Assembly (NCBI GenBank): GCA_947170495.1
Contig: CAMVUB010000011.1
Span: forward strand, 1-57,376
Length of the DNA stretch: 57,376 nucleotides
DNA from: an uncultured Prevotellaceae bacterium
GTDB taxonomy: Bacteria; Bacteroidota; Bacteroidia; Bacteroidales; Bacteroidaceae
Reading direction: 5' to 3'
Shown: positions 25,503 through 33,036 of the stretch, piece after piece
How the letters are laid out: the number at the start of each line of letters is the position of its first letter
How positions within the stretch are numbered: position 1 is the stretch's first letter
The notes under the pieces: model-generated
Told to the model about the DNA's origin: nothing
The model's input: the letters and a program-made list of their open reading frames with translations, nothing else
Databases searched by the model: none
Translations under genes and position numbers: made by a program

Positions 25503-26476
25503 TTCTTGACCTCCCCGAAGCGTTTAGGTTTGACATATGTGTTGATAAGCGGTGTGAAGCCGTTCATGATGAGGATGGCGAAGCTCATGCCCTCGGGATA
25601 GCTGCCGAAGTCGCGGATGAGCACCGTCAGCACACCGATGGCAACGCCATAGATGAGCTGCCCCTTGGCGGTCATGGGCGAGGTGACATAGTCCGTAGCC
25701 ATGAAGCAGGCACCGAGCATCAGACCGCCGGAGAGGATGACCTGTGTAGGATCAGCATAGCTGGGATCGATGAGATGGAAGAGGCCAGCGAGCAACCACA
25801 CGGTAGCGAGAATCGAGACGGGGATATGCCAGGTGATGATCCTGCGGCAGAGCATGAAGATGCAGCCGATGAGCAGACAGAGGGCGCTGACCTCACCGAG
25901 AGAACCGCCCGTCTGGCCGATAAGCATGTCGAGGGACGAGGGCAGCTGGCTGAGGATGCTGGCATCGCCGCTCTTGATGGCTTCCTTCATGAGGAAAAGG
26001 GGCGTGGCGCCTGTCTCCACATCCACATAGCCCATCTGACCACTGACGGGCCAGGTGGTCATCTGCACGGGGAAGGAAATCAACAAGAACACACGACCCA
26101 CAAGGGCGGGGTTGAAAGGATTGGTGCCAAGACCGCCAAACGTCATCTTGCCGACGCCGATGGCCACGAGCGCACCGATAAGGATAATCCAAATGGGAAG
26201 GTTGGAGGGCAGGTTGAAGCCTAGCAACAGACCGGTCAGGATGGCGGAGCCGTCGCAGATAGTCAGCTGCTTGCGACCAAGGATGAAGCGTGTGATGGCC
26301 CACTCGAAGCACACGCAGGCTGCCACAGACGTCGCCAGGACGATGGCAGCCCCCAGTCCGAAGAAATAGAGCGAGGCCACGAGTGCAGGAATGAGCGCGA
26401 TGCACACGCCGTACATATTCTTCTGCACCGAGTCGCCGCCGTGAACGTGGGGGGATAAAGATATAACTGGTTTCAT
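25499..26476 (-). CDS. rnfD: Electron transport complex RNF subunit D
   Basis: Large membrane subunit carrying covalent FMN, counterpart of NqrB. 325 residues, very hydrophobic. The N-terminus SLSPHVHGGDSVQKNMYGV is the RnfD signature, the flavin Thr lies in VETGATPL (about 152-159), and the C-terminal FGSYPEGMSFAILIMNGFTPLI is typical. It lacks the soluble N-terminal extension found in NqrB. rnfG overlaps it by 4 bp and rnfC ends 24 bp upstream. Confidence 0.95.
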   Translation of the reverse strand: MKPVISLSPHVHGGDSVQKNMYGVCIALIPALVASLYFFGLGAAIVLATSVAACVCFEWAITRFILGRKQLTICDGSAILTGLLLGFNLPSNLPIWIILIGALVAIGVGKMTFGGLGTNPFNPALVGRVFLLISFPVQMTTWPVSGQMGYVDVETGATPLFLMKEAIKSGDASILSQLPSSLDMLIGQTGGSLGEVSALCLLIGCIFMLCRRIITWHIPVSILATVWLLAGLFHLIDPSYADPTQVILSGGLMLGACFMATDYVTSPMTAKGQLIYGVAIGVLTVLIRDFGSYPEGMSFAILIMNGFTPLINTYVKPKRFGEVKK

Positions 26477-26500
26477 TTTTCTCTTTTCTCTTATTCTCTT

Positions 26501-27931
26501 TTATTTCTTTGTTATTGATTCCATGTGCCTTGCCTTGATGATGCCCATGACGGTCTGCTTGGCAACGCGGATGTTGTCGAGGAGCGGACGGTTGGAGGGG
26601 CAGGTGAAGGCGCAAGAGCCACATTCGATGCAGGAGGTGACGTCGTTCTTCTCGCAGCCGTCCCAGTTCTTCAGACGGGTGTAGGAAGCGAGGAGGTAAG
26701 GCTCCAGACCCATCGGGCAGGCGCTGACGCACTTAGCGCAACGGATGCAGGGGCTGACCTCGCCGCGACGGCTCTCCTTCTCGGTCATCAGCAGCAGACC
26801 GCTGGAGCCCTTGGTGACAGGCACTTCGAGCGACATCAGCGCACGTCCCATCATGGGGCCGCCGCCAATAATCTTACCCGTGTCCTCGGGCAGACCGCCA
26901 GCCTCGTCGATGAGCTGCTGCATGGGTGTGCCGATGCGGGCCAGGAAGTTAGAGGGATTCTTCACGCTCTTACCTGTGACGGTGATAATACGCTCAATCA
27001 GCGGCTTACGCTTCGTGACAGCCTCGTAGATGGCATAGACCGTGCCGACGTTCTGCACGATGGCACCCACGTTAATAGGCAAGGCAGGAGGTGCAGGCAC
27101 CTGACGACCGATGACAGCATCAATGAGCTGTTTCTCGCCGCCCTGCGGGTACTTCACTTTCAGGGGAACGACCTCGATGCCAGGGTACTGAGCGGCTTTC
27201 TCTTTCAAGAGGTCGGTGAGGAGCTTGATGGCATCGGGCTTGTTCATCTCGATGCCGATGTATGCCTTCGGGCAGTTCACAGCGTGCTTGATAAGCTGTA
27301 TGCCCACGAGGATCTGTTCAGGTTTCTCGAGCATCAAGCGATGGTCGGCAGTGAGGTAAGGCTCGCACTCAACAGCGTTGACGATGATAGCCTCGGCCTT
27401 CGTTCCCGGAGGGGGCATGAGCTTCACGCCTGTGGGGAAGGTGGCACCACCCATACCTACGATGCCGGCGGCTTTGATGCGGTTGACGACTTCCTCGGCG
27501 GTGATGTTGCCGAGGTCCTTCATGGTTACGAGTGTGTCTGAGCGGTCGATGCTCTCTTCCCATTCGTCGCCTTCGACATCCACGACGACGGCCATGCGGC
27601 GTGTGCCGCTCGAATCGAGCACGGCATCGACCTTGTTGACCTTACCGCTGACGCTGGAAAAGACGGGAACCGAAAGGCCCTTGCCGGCCTCACCCAGTAG
27701 CGTGCCGACCTTCACCTCGTCGCCCATCTTGACAACGGGTACGGCAGGAGCGCCGATATGCTGGAACATCGAGAAGACAGCCTGCTTGGGGATGGCAGCC
27801 ACGCGGATAGGCGAAGCTGCGGATAACTTGTTTTCTGCGGGATGAACACCGCCTATATGGAATGTAGCCCCCCTCCAACTCCCCCCATGGGGGGAGGGAA
27901 CGGAAGTTACTTTTGTATCTTGCTTATTCAT
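26501..27931 (-). CDS. rnfC: Electron transport complex RNF subunit C
   Basis: Peripheral subunit that binds NADH and FMN and two 4Fe-4S clusters. 476 residues. The NADH/FMN-binding core has GIVGMGGATFPTGVKL and VNAVECEPYLTADH. Two ferredoxin motifs follow, CIRCAKCVSACPMGLEP and CIECGSCAFTCPSNRPL, each CxxCxxCxxxCP. The family N-terminus TFHIGGVHPAENK is preceded by an extra segment, VPSPHGGSWRGA (residues about 11-22), that is encoded by a GC-rich palindromic repeat (27865-27902). This lengthens the normal N-terminus or displaces the original start. Confidence 0.95.
   Translation of the reverse strand: MNKQDTKVTSVPSPHGGSWRGATFHIGGVHPAENKLSAASPIRVAAIPKQAVFSMFQHIGAPAVPVVKMGDEVKVGTLLGEAGKGLSVPVFSSVSGKVNKVDAVLDSSGTRRMAVVVDVEGDEWEESIDRSDTLVTMKDLGNITAEEVVNRIKAAGIVGMGGATFPTGVKLMPPPGTKAEAIIVNAVECEPYLTADHRLMLEKPEQILVGIQLIKHAVNCPKAYIGIEMNKPDAIKLLTDLLKEKAAQYPGIEVVPLKVKYPQGGEKQLIDAVIGRQVPAPPALPINVGAIVQNVGTVYAIYEAVTKRKPLIERIITVTGKSVKNPSNFLARIGTPMQQLIDEAGGLPEDTGKIIGGGPMMGRALMSLEVPVTKGSSGLLLMTEKESRRGEVSPCIRCAKCVSACPMGLEPYLLASYTRLKNWDGCEKNDVTSCIECGSCAFTCPSNRPLLDNIRVAKQTVMGIIKARHMESITKK
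27865..27902. repeat. CTCCCCCCATGGGGGGAG palindrome inside the 5' end of rnfC
   Basis: The 18-bp perfect palindrome is flanked by TAGCCCCCCTCCAA. A related element in opposite orientation lies at 27968-28004 in the 3' end of rnfB, so an inverted pair straddles the rnfB-rnfC junction. Confidence 0.75.
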
Positions 27932-27949
27932 AGTGTGGCATTTTCAGGG

Positions 27950-28834
27950 TTAATAGTCTGAGGACTTGTCTCCTCCCCCCTTGGGGGAGGTTGGGAGGGG
28001 GCTCTTTTTCGGCGGGAAGTTGAAGGCGTGGATGGCGTTCTGCGGGCATTCATCCTCGCACTTGCGGCAGAGCTTGCACTTCTCAGCATCGATGTAGGCG
28101 AGATTAGCGTCCACGGTGATGGCCTCGAACTTGCAGACTTTCACGCACTTCTGGCAAGCGATACAACCTACGCTGCAAGCCTTGCGCGTCTGTGCGCCCT
28201 TGTCCTTGTTGTTGCAAAGCACCACAACGCGACGGTTCTTCAGGCCCTTCAGGCGAATCTCGATGACGCCACGCGGACAAGCCTTGGAGCAGGCACCGCA
28301 AGCGGTACACTTCTCTTCATCGACTTCGGGCAGACCCGTCTCGGGATTCATGCGGATGGCGTCGAACTGGCAGGCAGCTACGCAGTCGCCACAGCCCAGA
28401 CAGCCATAGGCACACGCGGTCTCGCCGGAGCCCAGCATCTGCTGCACTTTACAACTCTGAGCACCGTCGAACTCCGCGATACGCGGACGGCTCTCACAGG
28501 TACCGTTGCAACGCACGACAGCCACCTTAGGCGCTGCAGCCTCAACCTTCATGCCAAGGATGTCAGCCACCTGCTCCATGACGGGCTGACCGCCCACGGG
28601 GCAGAGCAGTCCTTCGAGCGAACCTTTGTCGGCCGCCTTCACACAAGCGCCAGCAAAACCGCCACAGCCCGGGAAACCGCAACCGCCGCAGTTGGCACCA
28701 GGCAACACTTCCTGCACCTGGCCGATGCGCTCGTCTTCATGCACAGCGAATTTCTTGCCGGCAAGGAACAGGATGAGCGCTGCCACCAGTCCAATGCTGC
28801 CAAGAACAATCACTGCAATCAGGATTACATTCAT
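27950..28834 (-). CDS. rnfB: Electron transport complex RNF subunit B
   Basis: Ferredoxin-oxidising iron-sulfur subunit anchored by one N-terminal helix (about 4-25). 294 residues. After the helix comes the Fe-S domain motif GANCGGCGFPGCGGFA with a later Cys at about 78. Several ferredoxin-type clusters follow: CLGCGDCVAACQFDA, CTACGACSKACPRGV, CIACQKCVKVCKFEA and CKLCRKCEDECPQNA. That makes four CxxCxxCxxxC motifs plus the N-terminal cluster. The last residues SPLPTSPKGGGD are encoded by a GC-rich repeat and are probably an added tail. Confidence 0.95.
   Translation of the reverse strand: MNVILIAVIVLGSIGLVAALILFLAGKKFAVHEDERIGQVQEVLPGANCGGCGFPGCGGFAGACVKAADKGSLEGLLCPVGGQPVMEQVADILGMKVEAAAPKVAVVRCNGTCESRPRIAEFDGAQSCKVQQMLGSGETACAYGCLGCGDCVAACQFDAIRMNPETGLPEVDEEKCTACGACSKACPRGVIEIRLKGLKNRRVVVLCNNKDKGAQTRKACSVGCIACQKCVKVCKFEAITVDANLAYIDAEKCKLCRKCEDECPQNAIHAFNFPPKKSPLPTSPKGGGDKSSDY
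27968..28004. repeat. CTCCCCCCTTGGGGGAG repeat at the 3' end of rnfB
   Basis: An almost perfect palindrome with GGTTGGGAGGGGGCTC on its right. Its reverse complement matches the element at 27865-27902 over most of its length. It encodes the terminal Pro/Gly-rich residues of RnfB. Confidence 0.7.
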
Positions 28835-28846
28835 GTTGTTATTTTT

Positions 28847-28918
28847 TAGAGTTAATAGTTTAAGAGTTTAATAGTTCAAGGGTTCAAAAGTTCATGAGTT
28901 CAAGGGTTCAAGGGGTTT
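28847..28918. repeat. AGTTCAAGGGTTCAAAAGTTC array between rseC and rnfB
   Basis: Repeats of AGTTCAAGGG and TTCAAAAG, the reverse complement of the CCCTTGAACTTTTGAAC array at 19846-19890 and 47129-47178. The right end overlaps the rseC stop, so the final residues INPLNP of RseC derive from repeat sequence. Confidence 0.7.
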
Positions 28919-29325
28919 ATGCGGAATAAGAAGGTTTGCTGTAGGCGCTTGCGGAAGCAAAGGGCCACGACAGCATAGTAAACGACCACCGAGCCCAAAG
29001 CCCACAGCGCAGCGAGGGTGTCGCTACCCGTCAGCCTCTCAGCCACAAACAATACGGGCAACAAGAGCAGTAGCGGCAAGCCATAGGCGATGATGGCCGC
29101 GCGGCGACCGTCGGACAGACGGCCTTCCAGAAGTACCTTCTCCCCCACCCGATACGATGCGGCATCGGACGTGAAGATGTCCACGTCCTTCTCCTTCGCC
29201 TCGGCGCTGTTGCACAGCTGTTTGGCAGCACAGCCCGAGCATGCCGAGGACTGCATAATCGTCACGCGAACGCACTCATTATCAACCGACTTGACAACAG
29301 CCTCGTGAGAGATAGTTTGAACCAT
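28900..29325 (-). CDS. rseC: RseC/MucC-family positive regulator, SoxR-reducing system component
   Basis: 141 residues. The N-terminal part has the family Cys cluster SSACSGCAAKQLC (about 26-38), followed by a small beta domain and two transmembrane helices (about 80-97 and 102-122). In gammaproteobacteria RseC is tied to the RNF (Rsx) SoxR-reducing complex and to sigma-E signalling. In Bacteroidetes it regularly heads the rnf operon, as here. Its exact role in this lineage is not established. The C-terminal residues are repeat-derived. A promoter box lies 39 bp upstream. Confidence 0.88.
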   Translation of the reverse strand: MVQTISHEAVVKSVDNECVRVTIMQSSACSGCAAKQLCNSAEAKEKDVDIFTSDAASYRVGEKVLLEGRLSDGRRAAIIAYGLPLLLLLPVLFVAERLTGSDTLAALWALGSVVVYYAVVALCFRKRLQQTFLFRINPLNP

Positions 29326-29363
29326 TTGTGCTATTCTGCAAGGTTAGCTTTACAAAATCGGCA

Positions 29364-29371
29364 CAAAGATA
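29364..29371 (-). promoter_or_regulatory. Predicted -7 box for the rseC-rnf operon
   Basis: The minus strand reads TATCTTTG, 39 bp upstream of the rseC ATG. An upstream TTTG box is not evident; a run of alternating CG (29391-29399) lies where it would be expected. Confidence 0.55.
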
Positions 29372-29444
29372 CTGCTATTTTATATAGGTTCGCGCGCGCA
29401 AGGACAAGAAAGATGGATTTTTCAGTAATTTTAACAAAAGAAGA

Positions 29445-29468
29445 AGGCGCGGCTTCACAGCCACGCCT
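29445..29468 (-). terminator. Rho-independent-like terminator after rpsP
   Basis: On the minus strand AGGCG and GGCT arms with one mismatch pair around a 4-nt loop (29445-29468), followed by the T-rich TTCTTCTTTTG. It lies 40 bp past the rpsP stop. Confidence 0.7.
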
Positions 29469-29508
29469 CTTATGCTTGTTTGGAAAAATGTAATATGGAG
29501 AGTTGGGT

Positions 29509-30063
29509 TTAAGCTTCTGCGGGAGCCTCCTCGGTAGCAGGTTGTTCCTCAGCAGCAGCCTCAGCCTGTGCAGCAGCCTCAGCCTCTGCCTTCGCAGCAG
29601 CCTCAGCAGCCTTCTTGTCGGCTACTTTTTTAGCGATCTCTTCGTTGGTCTTCTTCTCTGCTTCGAGAGCGGCAGCAGCAGCGGCCTTCTTGTCAGCGGC
29701 GACCTTGTCTGCAACGGCTTTCAGGCCCTTCTGCTTGTCGGCCTTCCAAGCGTTGAACTTCACCTGTGCGGTAGCCTCATCGAATGCGCCCTTCTTCACG
29801 CCACCACGGAGGTGCTTCATGAGATAAACGCCTTCATCGGAAAGGATGTTACGCACTGTGTCTGTGGGTTGTGCGCCCGTCTCTACCCAGTAGAGAGCAC
29901 GGTCGAATTTCAAATCTACAGTGGCAGGATTGGTGTTGGGGTTGTAGGTACCAATCTTCTCTGTAAACTTACCGTCGCGCGGAGCTCTTACATCAGCAAC
30001 GACGATGCTGTAGAAAGCGTAGCTCTTACGGCCATGACGTTGCAATCTGATTTTTGTTGCCAT
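29509..30063 (-). CDS. rpsP: 30S ribosomal protein S16 with extended C-terminus
   Basis: Small-subunit ribosomal protein. 184 residues, against about 80-90 in most bacteria. The S16 core occupies about 1-90 ([47 protein letters not shown]). The rest is an Ala/Lys/Glu-rich, probably helical or disordered tail from about 120 onward ([17 protein letters not shown]). Long S16 tails are known in Bacteroidetes, so this is lineage-typical. It has its own promoter and terminator. Confidence 0.96.
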   Translation of the reverse strand: MATKIRLQRHGRKSYAFYSIVVADVRAPRDGKFTEKIGTYNPNTNPATVDLKFDRALYWVETGAQPTDTVRNILSDEGVYLMKHLRGGVKKGAFDEATAQVKFNAWKADKQKGLKAVADKVAADKKAAAAAALEAEKKTNEEIAKKVADKKAAEAAAKAEAEAAAQAEAAAEEQPATEEAPAEA

Positions 30064-30124
30064 AAATGTTTAATAATGAGTTAATAGGTTTGAAATTGAT
30101 GCTGCCAGCTCGTGACAGCGGGCG

Positions 30125-30155
30125 CAAAGGTACGGCTTTTTAGCGACGTGACAAA
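30125..30155 (-). promoter_or_regulatory. Predicted promoter for rpsP
   Basis: The minus strand has TTTG at 30152-30155 and TACCTTTG at 30125-30132 with a 19-bp spacer. The leader to the rpsP ATG is about 55 nt. Confidence 0.7.
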
Positions 30156-30197
30156 ACTTTTTCCTTCTCTTTTTACGTTTAACTGAATTATTTTCTC

Positions 30198-30205
30198 TAC
30201 CTTTG
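30198..30205 (+). promoter_or_regulatory. Predicted -7 box for the fRMsr-TonB receptor pair
   Basis: TACCTTTG, divergent from the rpsP promoter. A weak TTTT or TTTA stands in for the upstream box. Its position rules out the upstream TTG at 30203 as a start and supports ATG at 30260. Confidence 0.55.
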
Positions 30206-30259
30206 CACCGCGTGAGGGCACTCCTCACATCTTTCGACTCAAAACTTTTTATAATCCCT

Positions 30260-30736
30260 ATGTCCGAGCCCACCTTCTCCTACCCTGCCCATCTCACCAA
30301 GCGTGAGCGCTACGAGTCCTTTCTGAAAGATTACGAGGCGTTCATCGAGGGAGAGCAGGACTTCATCTCCACGCTGGCCAACACCAGCGCCGCTCTGCAC
30401 GAGGCCTTCGGCTTCTTCTGGGTAGGTTTCTATCTGGTGAAAGAGGACGGATGGTTGCATCTCGGGCCCTTCCAAGGTTCCGTGGCCTGCACACGCATCA
30501 AGCCCGGCCGCGGTGTCTGCGGCACAGCATGGGCAGAAGGCCGCACTCTCATCGTTCCTGATGTAGATGCTTTTCCAGGCCATATTGCCTGTAGCAGCCT
30601 CAGCCGTTCCGAGATTGTGGTGCCCCTCGTCAAGGACGATGCCGTCATCGGGGTTCTGGACATCGACAGCGACCACCTCAACGCCTTCGACGAAGATGAT
30701 CAGGTCGCGCTGGAACAGCTTGTACGACTTCTTTGA
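30260..30736 (+). CDS. msrC: GAF-domain free methionine-(R)-sulfoxide reductase
   Basis: Repairs free methionine-R-sulfoxide in the cytoplasm. 158 residues from the ATG at 30260. A GAF domain is built around FGFFWVGFYLV and ends IGVLDIDSDHLNAFDEDD. The three functional cysteines of the fRMsr family are present at 77, 87 and 111 (VACTRIKPGRGVCGTAW and GHIACSSLSRSEIVVPL), so it should be an active enzyme and not just a GAF sensor. The TonB receptor begins 26 bp after its stop, so the two are likely on one transcript. Confidence 0.92.
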   Translation: MSEPTFSYPAHLTKRERYESFLKDYEAFIEGEQDFISTLANTSAALHEAFGFFWVGFYLVKEDGWLHLGPFQGSVACTRIKPGRGVCGTAWAEGRTLIVPDVDAFPGHIACSSLSRSEIVVPLVKDDAVIGVLDIDSDHLNAFDEDDQVALEQLVRLL

Positions 30737-30762
30737 CAAAGAAAGTATCTGTGTTACTTCAG

Positions 30763-33036
30763 ATGAAATCTGCATATTGTGCGCTGATGCTGTGGTGCTT
30801 ATGTAGCACGGCGTCAGCCCAGTCGGAGCCCGATTCGGCGGACATCTACTTCCATCATCTTAACCTCGACGAAATCATCGTCACCAGCCCCGTAGGCCAG
30901 CTCAAGCGCAAGCAGTCAGCAACGCCCGTTTCTGTGGTCACAGAGAAGACGCTCCGCCAAACCGCATCCAGCAACATCATCGATGCCGTGGCCAAACAGC
31001 CAGGCGTGGACCAGGTCACCACTGGCAGCGGTATCTCGAAACCTGTCATCCGAGGCTTGGGCTACAATCGTATCGTCTGCGTAGCCGACGGCGTACGTCA
31101 GGAAGGACAGCAATGGGGCGATGAGCATGGTCTGGAACTCGACGGACAGAGCGTGGGACAAGTGGAGATTCTCAAGGGGCCGGCATCGCTCATGTACGGT
31201 TCCGACGCTATGGCAGGGGTCATCGTGTTTCATCCAGAGGCCATTGAGCCGGCGGGCCGCATGGGTGCCAGCCTCGCCACGGAATACCAGACGAACAGCG
31301 GCCTCATCAACTACTCCCTCCGCTTCGGCGGCAACAAGCGGGGCTTCGTATGGAACGGTCGCTATAGTGAGAAGTTCGCACACGCGTACCATAATAAATA
31401 CGACGGCTACATCCCTGGCACACAGTTCCATGAGCGTGCCGCCAACGCATTGTTGGGACTGAACAAAGAATGGGGCTTCACACACCTCACACTCGGCTAC
31501 TACCACATCACTCCCAGCATCACCGAGGGCGAGCGCGACCCGGAGACCGGGGATCTCCTTTACGATGAAGACCAATATCCCGACGGCAACCTGAAAACCT
31601 ACCGCAAGGCCCTTCCCTACCAGCAGATTCACCACTACAAAGCCGTTCTCGACAACTCCTTCACTCTCGGCAACGGCTTGCTGAAGACCATCGTCGGCTA
31701 CCAACAGAACCGCCGTCAGGAATACGAAGAACATCACCATCACGAGGGCCACGACCATGAAGAAGATGAGCACGAAGATGAGCATGACCACCAAGACGCC
31801 CACAGCCATGAGGAAGCCTCTCTCGACCTCCTTCTCCACACGCTCACCTATGATGCCCGCTACACCTACAATGGCTTCGACACCTGGAAACTCAACGGCG
31901 GCATCGGCGGTATGTACCAACATTCCCTGAATAAGGGTGAAGAGTTCCTTATCCCCGACTACAACCTCTTTGACATCGGTGCCTATCTCACCGCCAGCAA
32001 AGAGCTTCAGCGGTGGACGCTCAGCGGCGGCCTTCGCTTCGACTACCGCCATCTCCATAGCCACAAGTTGATGGAAGAGGATGCCGAACGCTTCTCTGAC
32101 TTCACCCGCCACTTCTCCGCCCTCAGCGGCTCAATCGGAGCTGTGTGGCACGCCAACAGCCACTTGAATATCCGCGCCAACGCCGCCCGCGGCTTCCGTG
32201 CGCCCAACCTTAGCGAACTGGGCAGCAACGGCGTGCATCATGGCACCCTGCGCTATGAGATAGGCAACCGCGACCTGAAGCCAGAGCACAGCTGGCAGGG
32301 CGACTTGGGCCTCGACTACAGCAGCCGCTACCTCTCCCTCGAGCTCGCCCTCTTCCTCAACCGCATCGACAACTATATCTTCGCCTCCGCCGTCACCCCC
32401 GATGCCTCTGTTGCGGTTTCCGAGGGGGCTCCCGAGGGTTCTCTCCGCTACTTCCGCTATTCCCAAGGCGACGCCCTCCTCAAGGGCTTCGAGGCTCGCT
32501 TCGACCTGCACCCCATCCACCAGCTCCACATCGGCAGCACCTTCTCAATGGTCGATGCTCGCCAGCTTGGGCAACCATTAGAGACACGCTACTTGCCCCT
32601 CACCCCTGCCCCACGTCTGACAGCCGAGGTGAAATGGGAGTTCACGCACAACGGCGACCACCACACCAGCGCCCCTCACCATAAGGGCGAGAGCTTGCGC
32701 CACCACCGCCTCGACCACGTCTTCGACAACGCCTACGTCAGCGTAGGCATAGAGCAGTATTTCCGCCAAGATCATTATTACATGGCCGAAGGTACAGAGA
32801 CAGCGACGCCGGCCTACACGCTATTGAACGTCTCGGCCGGCACCGATATACTCCTAAAGAACGGGCGTAAGCTTTGCGAGCTCTACTTCATCGCCGACAA
32901 CCTCCTCGACTGCGGCTACCAAAGCCACCTCAGCCGTCTGAAATACGCTGACATCAACACACACACCGGCCGCCGCGGCATCTTCAACCCCGGCCGCAAC
33001 TTCACCATCAAGCTGATCTTCCCCTTGCAGTTTTAA
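30763..33036 (+). CDS. TonB-dependent outer-membrane receptor with His-rich loop
   Basis: An active-transport receptor of the outer membrane. About 757 residues from ATG 30763, chosen because it gives a clear signal peptide (MKSAYCALMLWCLCSTASAQ); an upstream TTG would spoil it. A TonB-box-like DEIIVTS and plug domain (QPGVDQVTTGSGISKPVIRG) are followed by a 22-strand-type barrel (PNLSELGSNG, GNRDLKPEHSW, C-terminal GRNFTIKLIFPLQF). A barrel loop at about 323-351 holds 11 histidines among Asp/Glu (HHHHEGHDHEE onward), as in zinc receptors of the ZnuD type. Metal uptake, probably zinc, is therefore inferred. There is no SusD partner. A repeat encodes SEGAPEGS near 553. The stop overlaps that of ettA, convergent. 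Confidence 0.88.
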   Translation: MKSAYCALMLWCLCSTASAQSEPDSADIYFHHLNLDEIIVTSPVGQLKRKQSATPVSVVTEKTLRQTASSNIIDAVAKQPGVDQVTTGSGISKPVIRGLGYNRIVCVADGVRQEGQQWGDEHGLELDGQSVGQVEILKGPASLMYGSDAMAGVIVFHPEAIEPAGRMGASLATEYQTNSGLINYSLRFGGNKRGFVWNGRYSEKFAHAYHNKYDGYIPGTQFHERAANALLGLNKEWGFTHLTLGYYHITPSITEGERDPETGDLLYDEDQYPDGNLKTYRKALPYQQIHHYKAVLDNSFTLGNGLLKTIVGYQQNRRQEYEEHHHHEGHDHEEDEHEDEHDHQDAHSHEEASLDLLLHTLTYDARYTYNGFDTWKLNGGIGGMYQHSLNKGEEFLIPDYNLFDIGAYLTASKELQRWTLSGGLRFDYRHLHSHKLMEEDAERFSDFTRHFSALSGSIGAVWHANSHLNIRANAARGFRAPNLSELGSNGVHHGTLRYEIGNRDLKPEHSWQGDLGLDYSSRYLSLELALFLNRIDNYIFASAVTPDASVAVSEGAPEGSLRYFRYSQGDALLKGFEARFDLHPIHQLHIGSTFSMVDARQLGQPLETRYLPLTPAPRLTAEVKWEFTHNGDHHTSAPHHKGESLRHHRLDHVFDNAYVSVGIEQYFRQDHYYMAEGTETATPAYTLLNVSAGTDILLKNGRKLCELYFIADNLLDCGYQSHLSRLKYADINTHTGRRGIFNPGRNFTIKLIFPLQF
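32410..32444. repeat. GTTTCCGAGGGGGCTCCCGAGGG repeat inside the TonB receptor gene
   Basis: Two in-phase CCGAGGG units encoding SEGAPEGS in a barrel loop. It belongs to the family of the prmA and HI0933-gene inserts. Confidence 0.6.

Noticed and set aside
29509..29700. Long Ala-rich tail of S16 as a novel fusion
   Set aside because: Extended S16 tails are common in Bacteroidetes.
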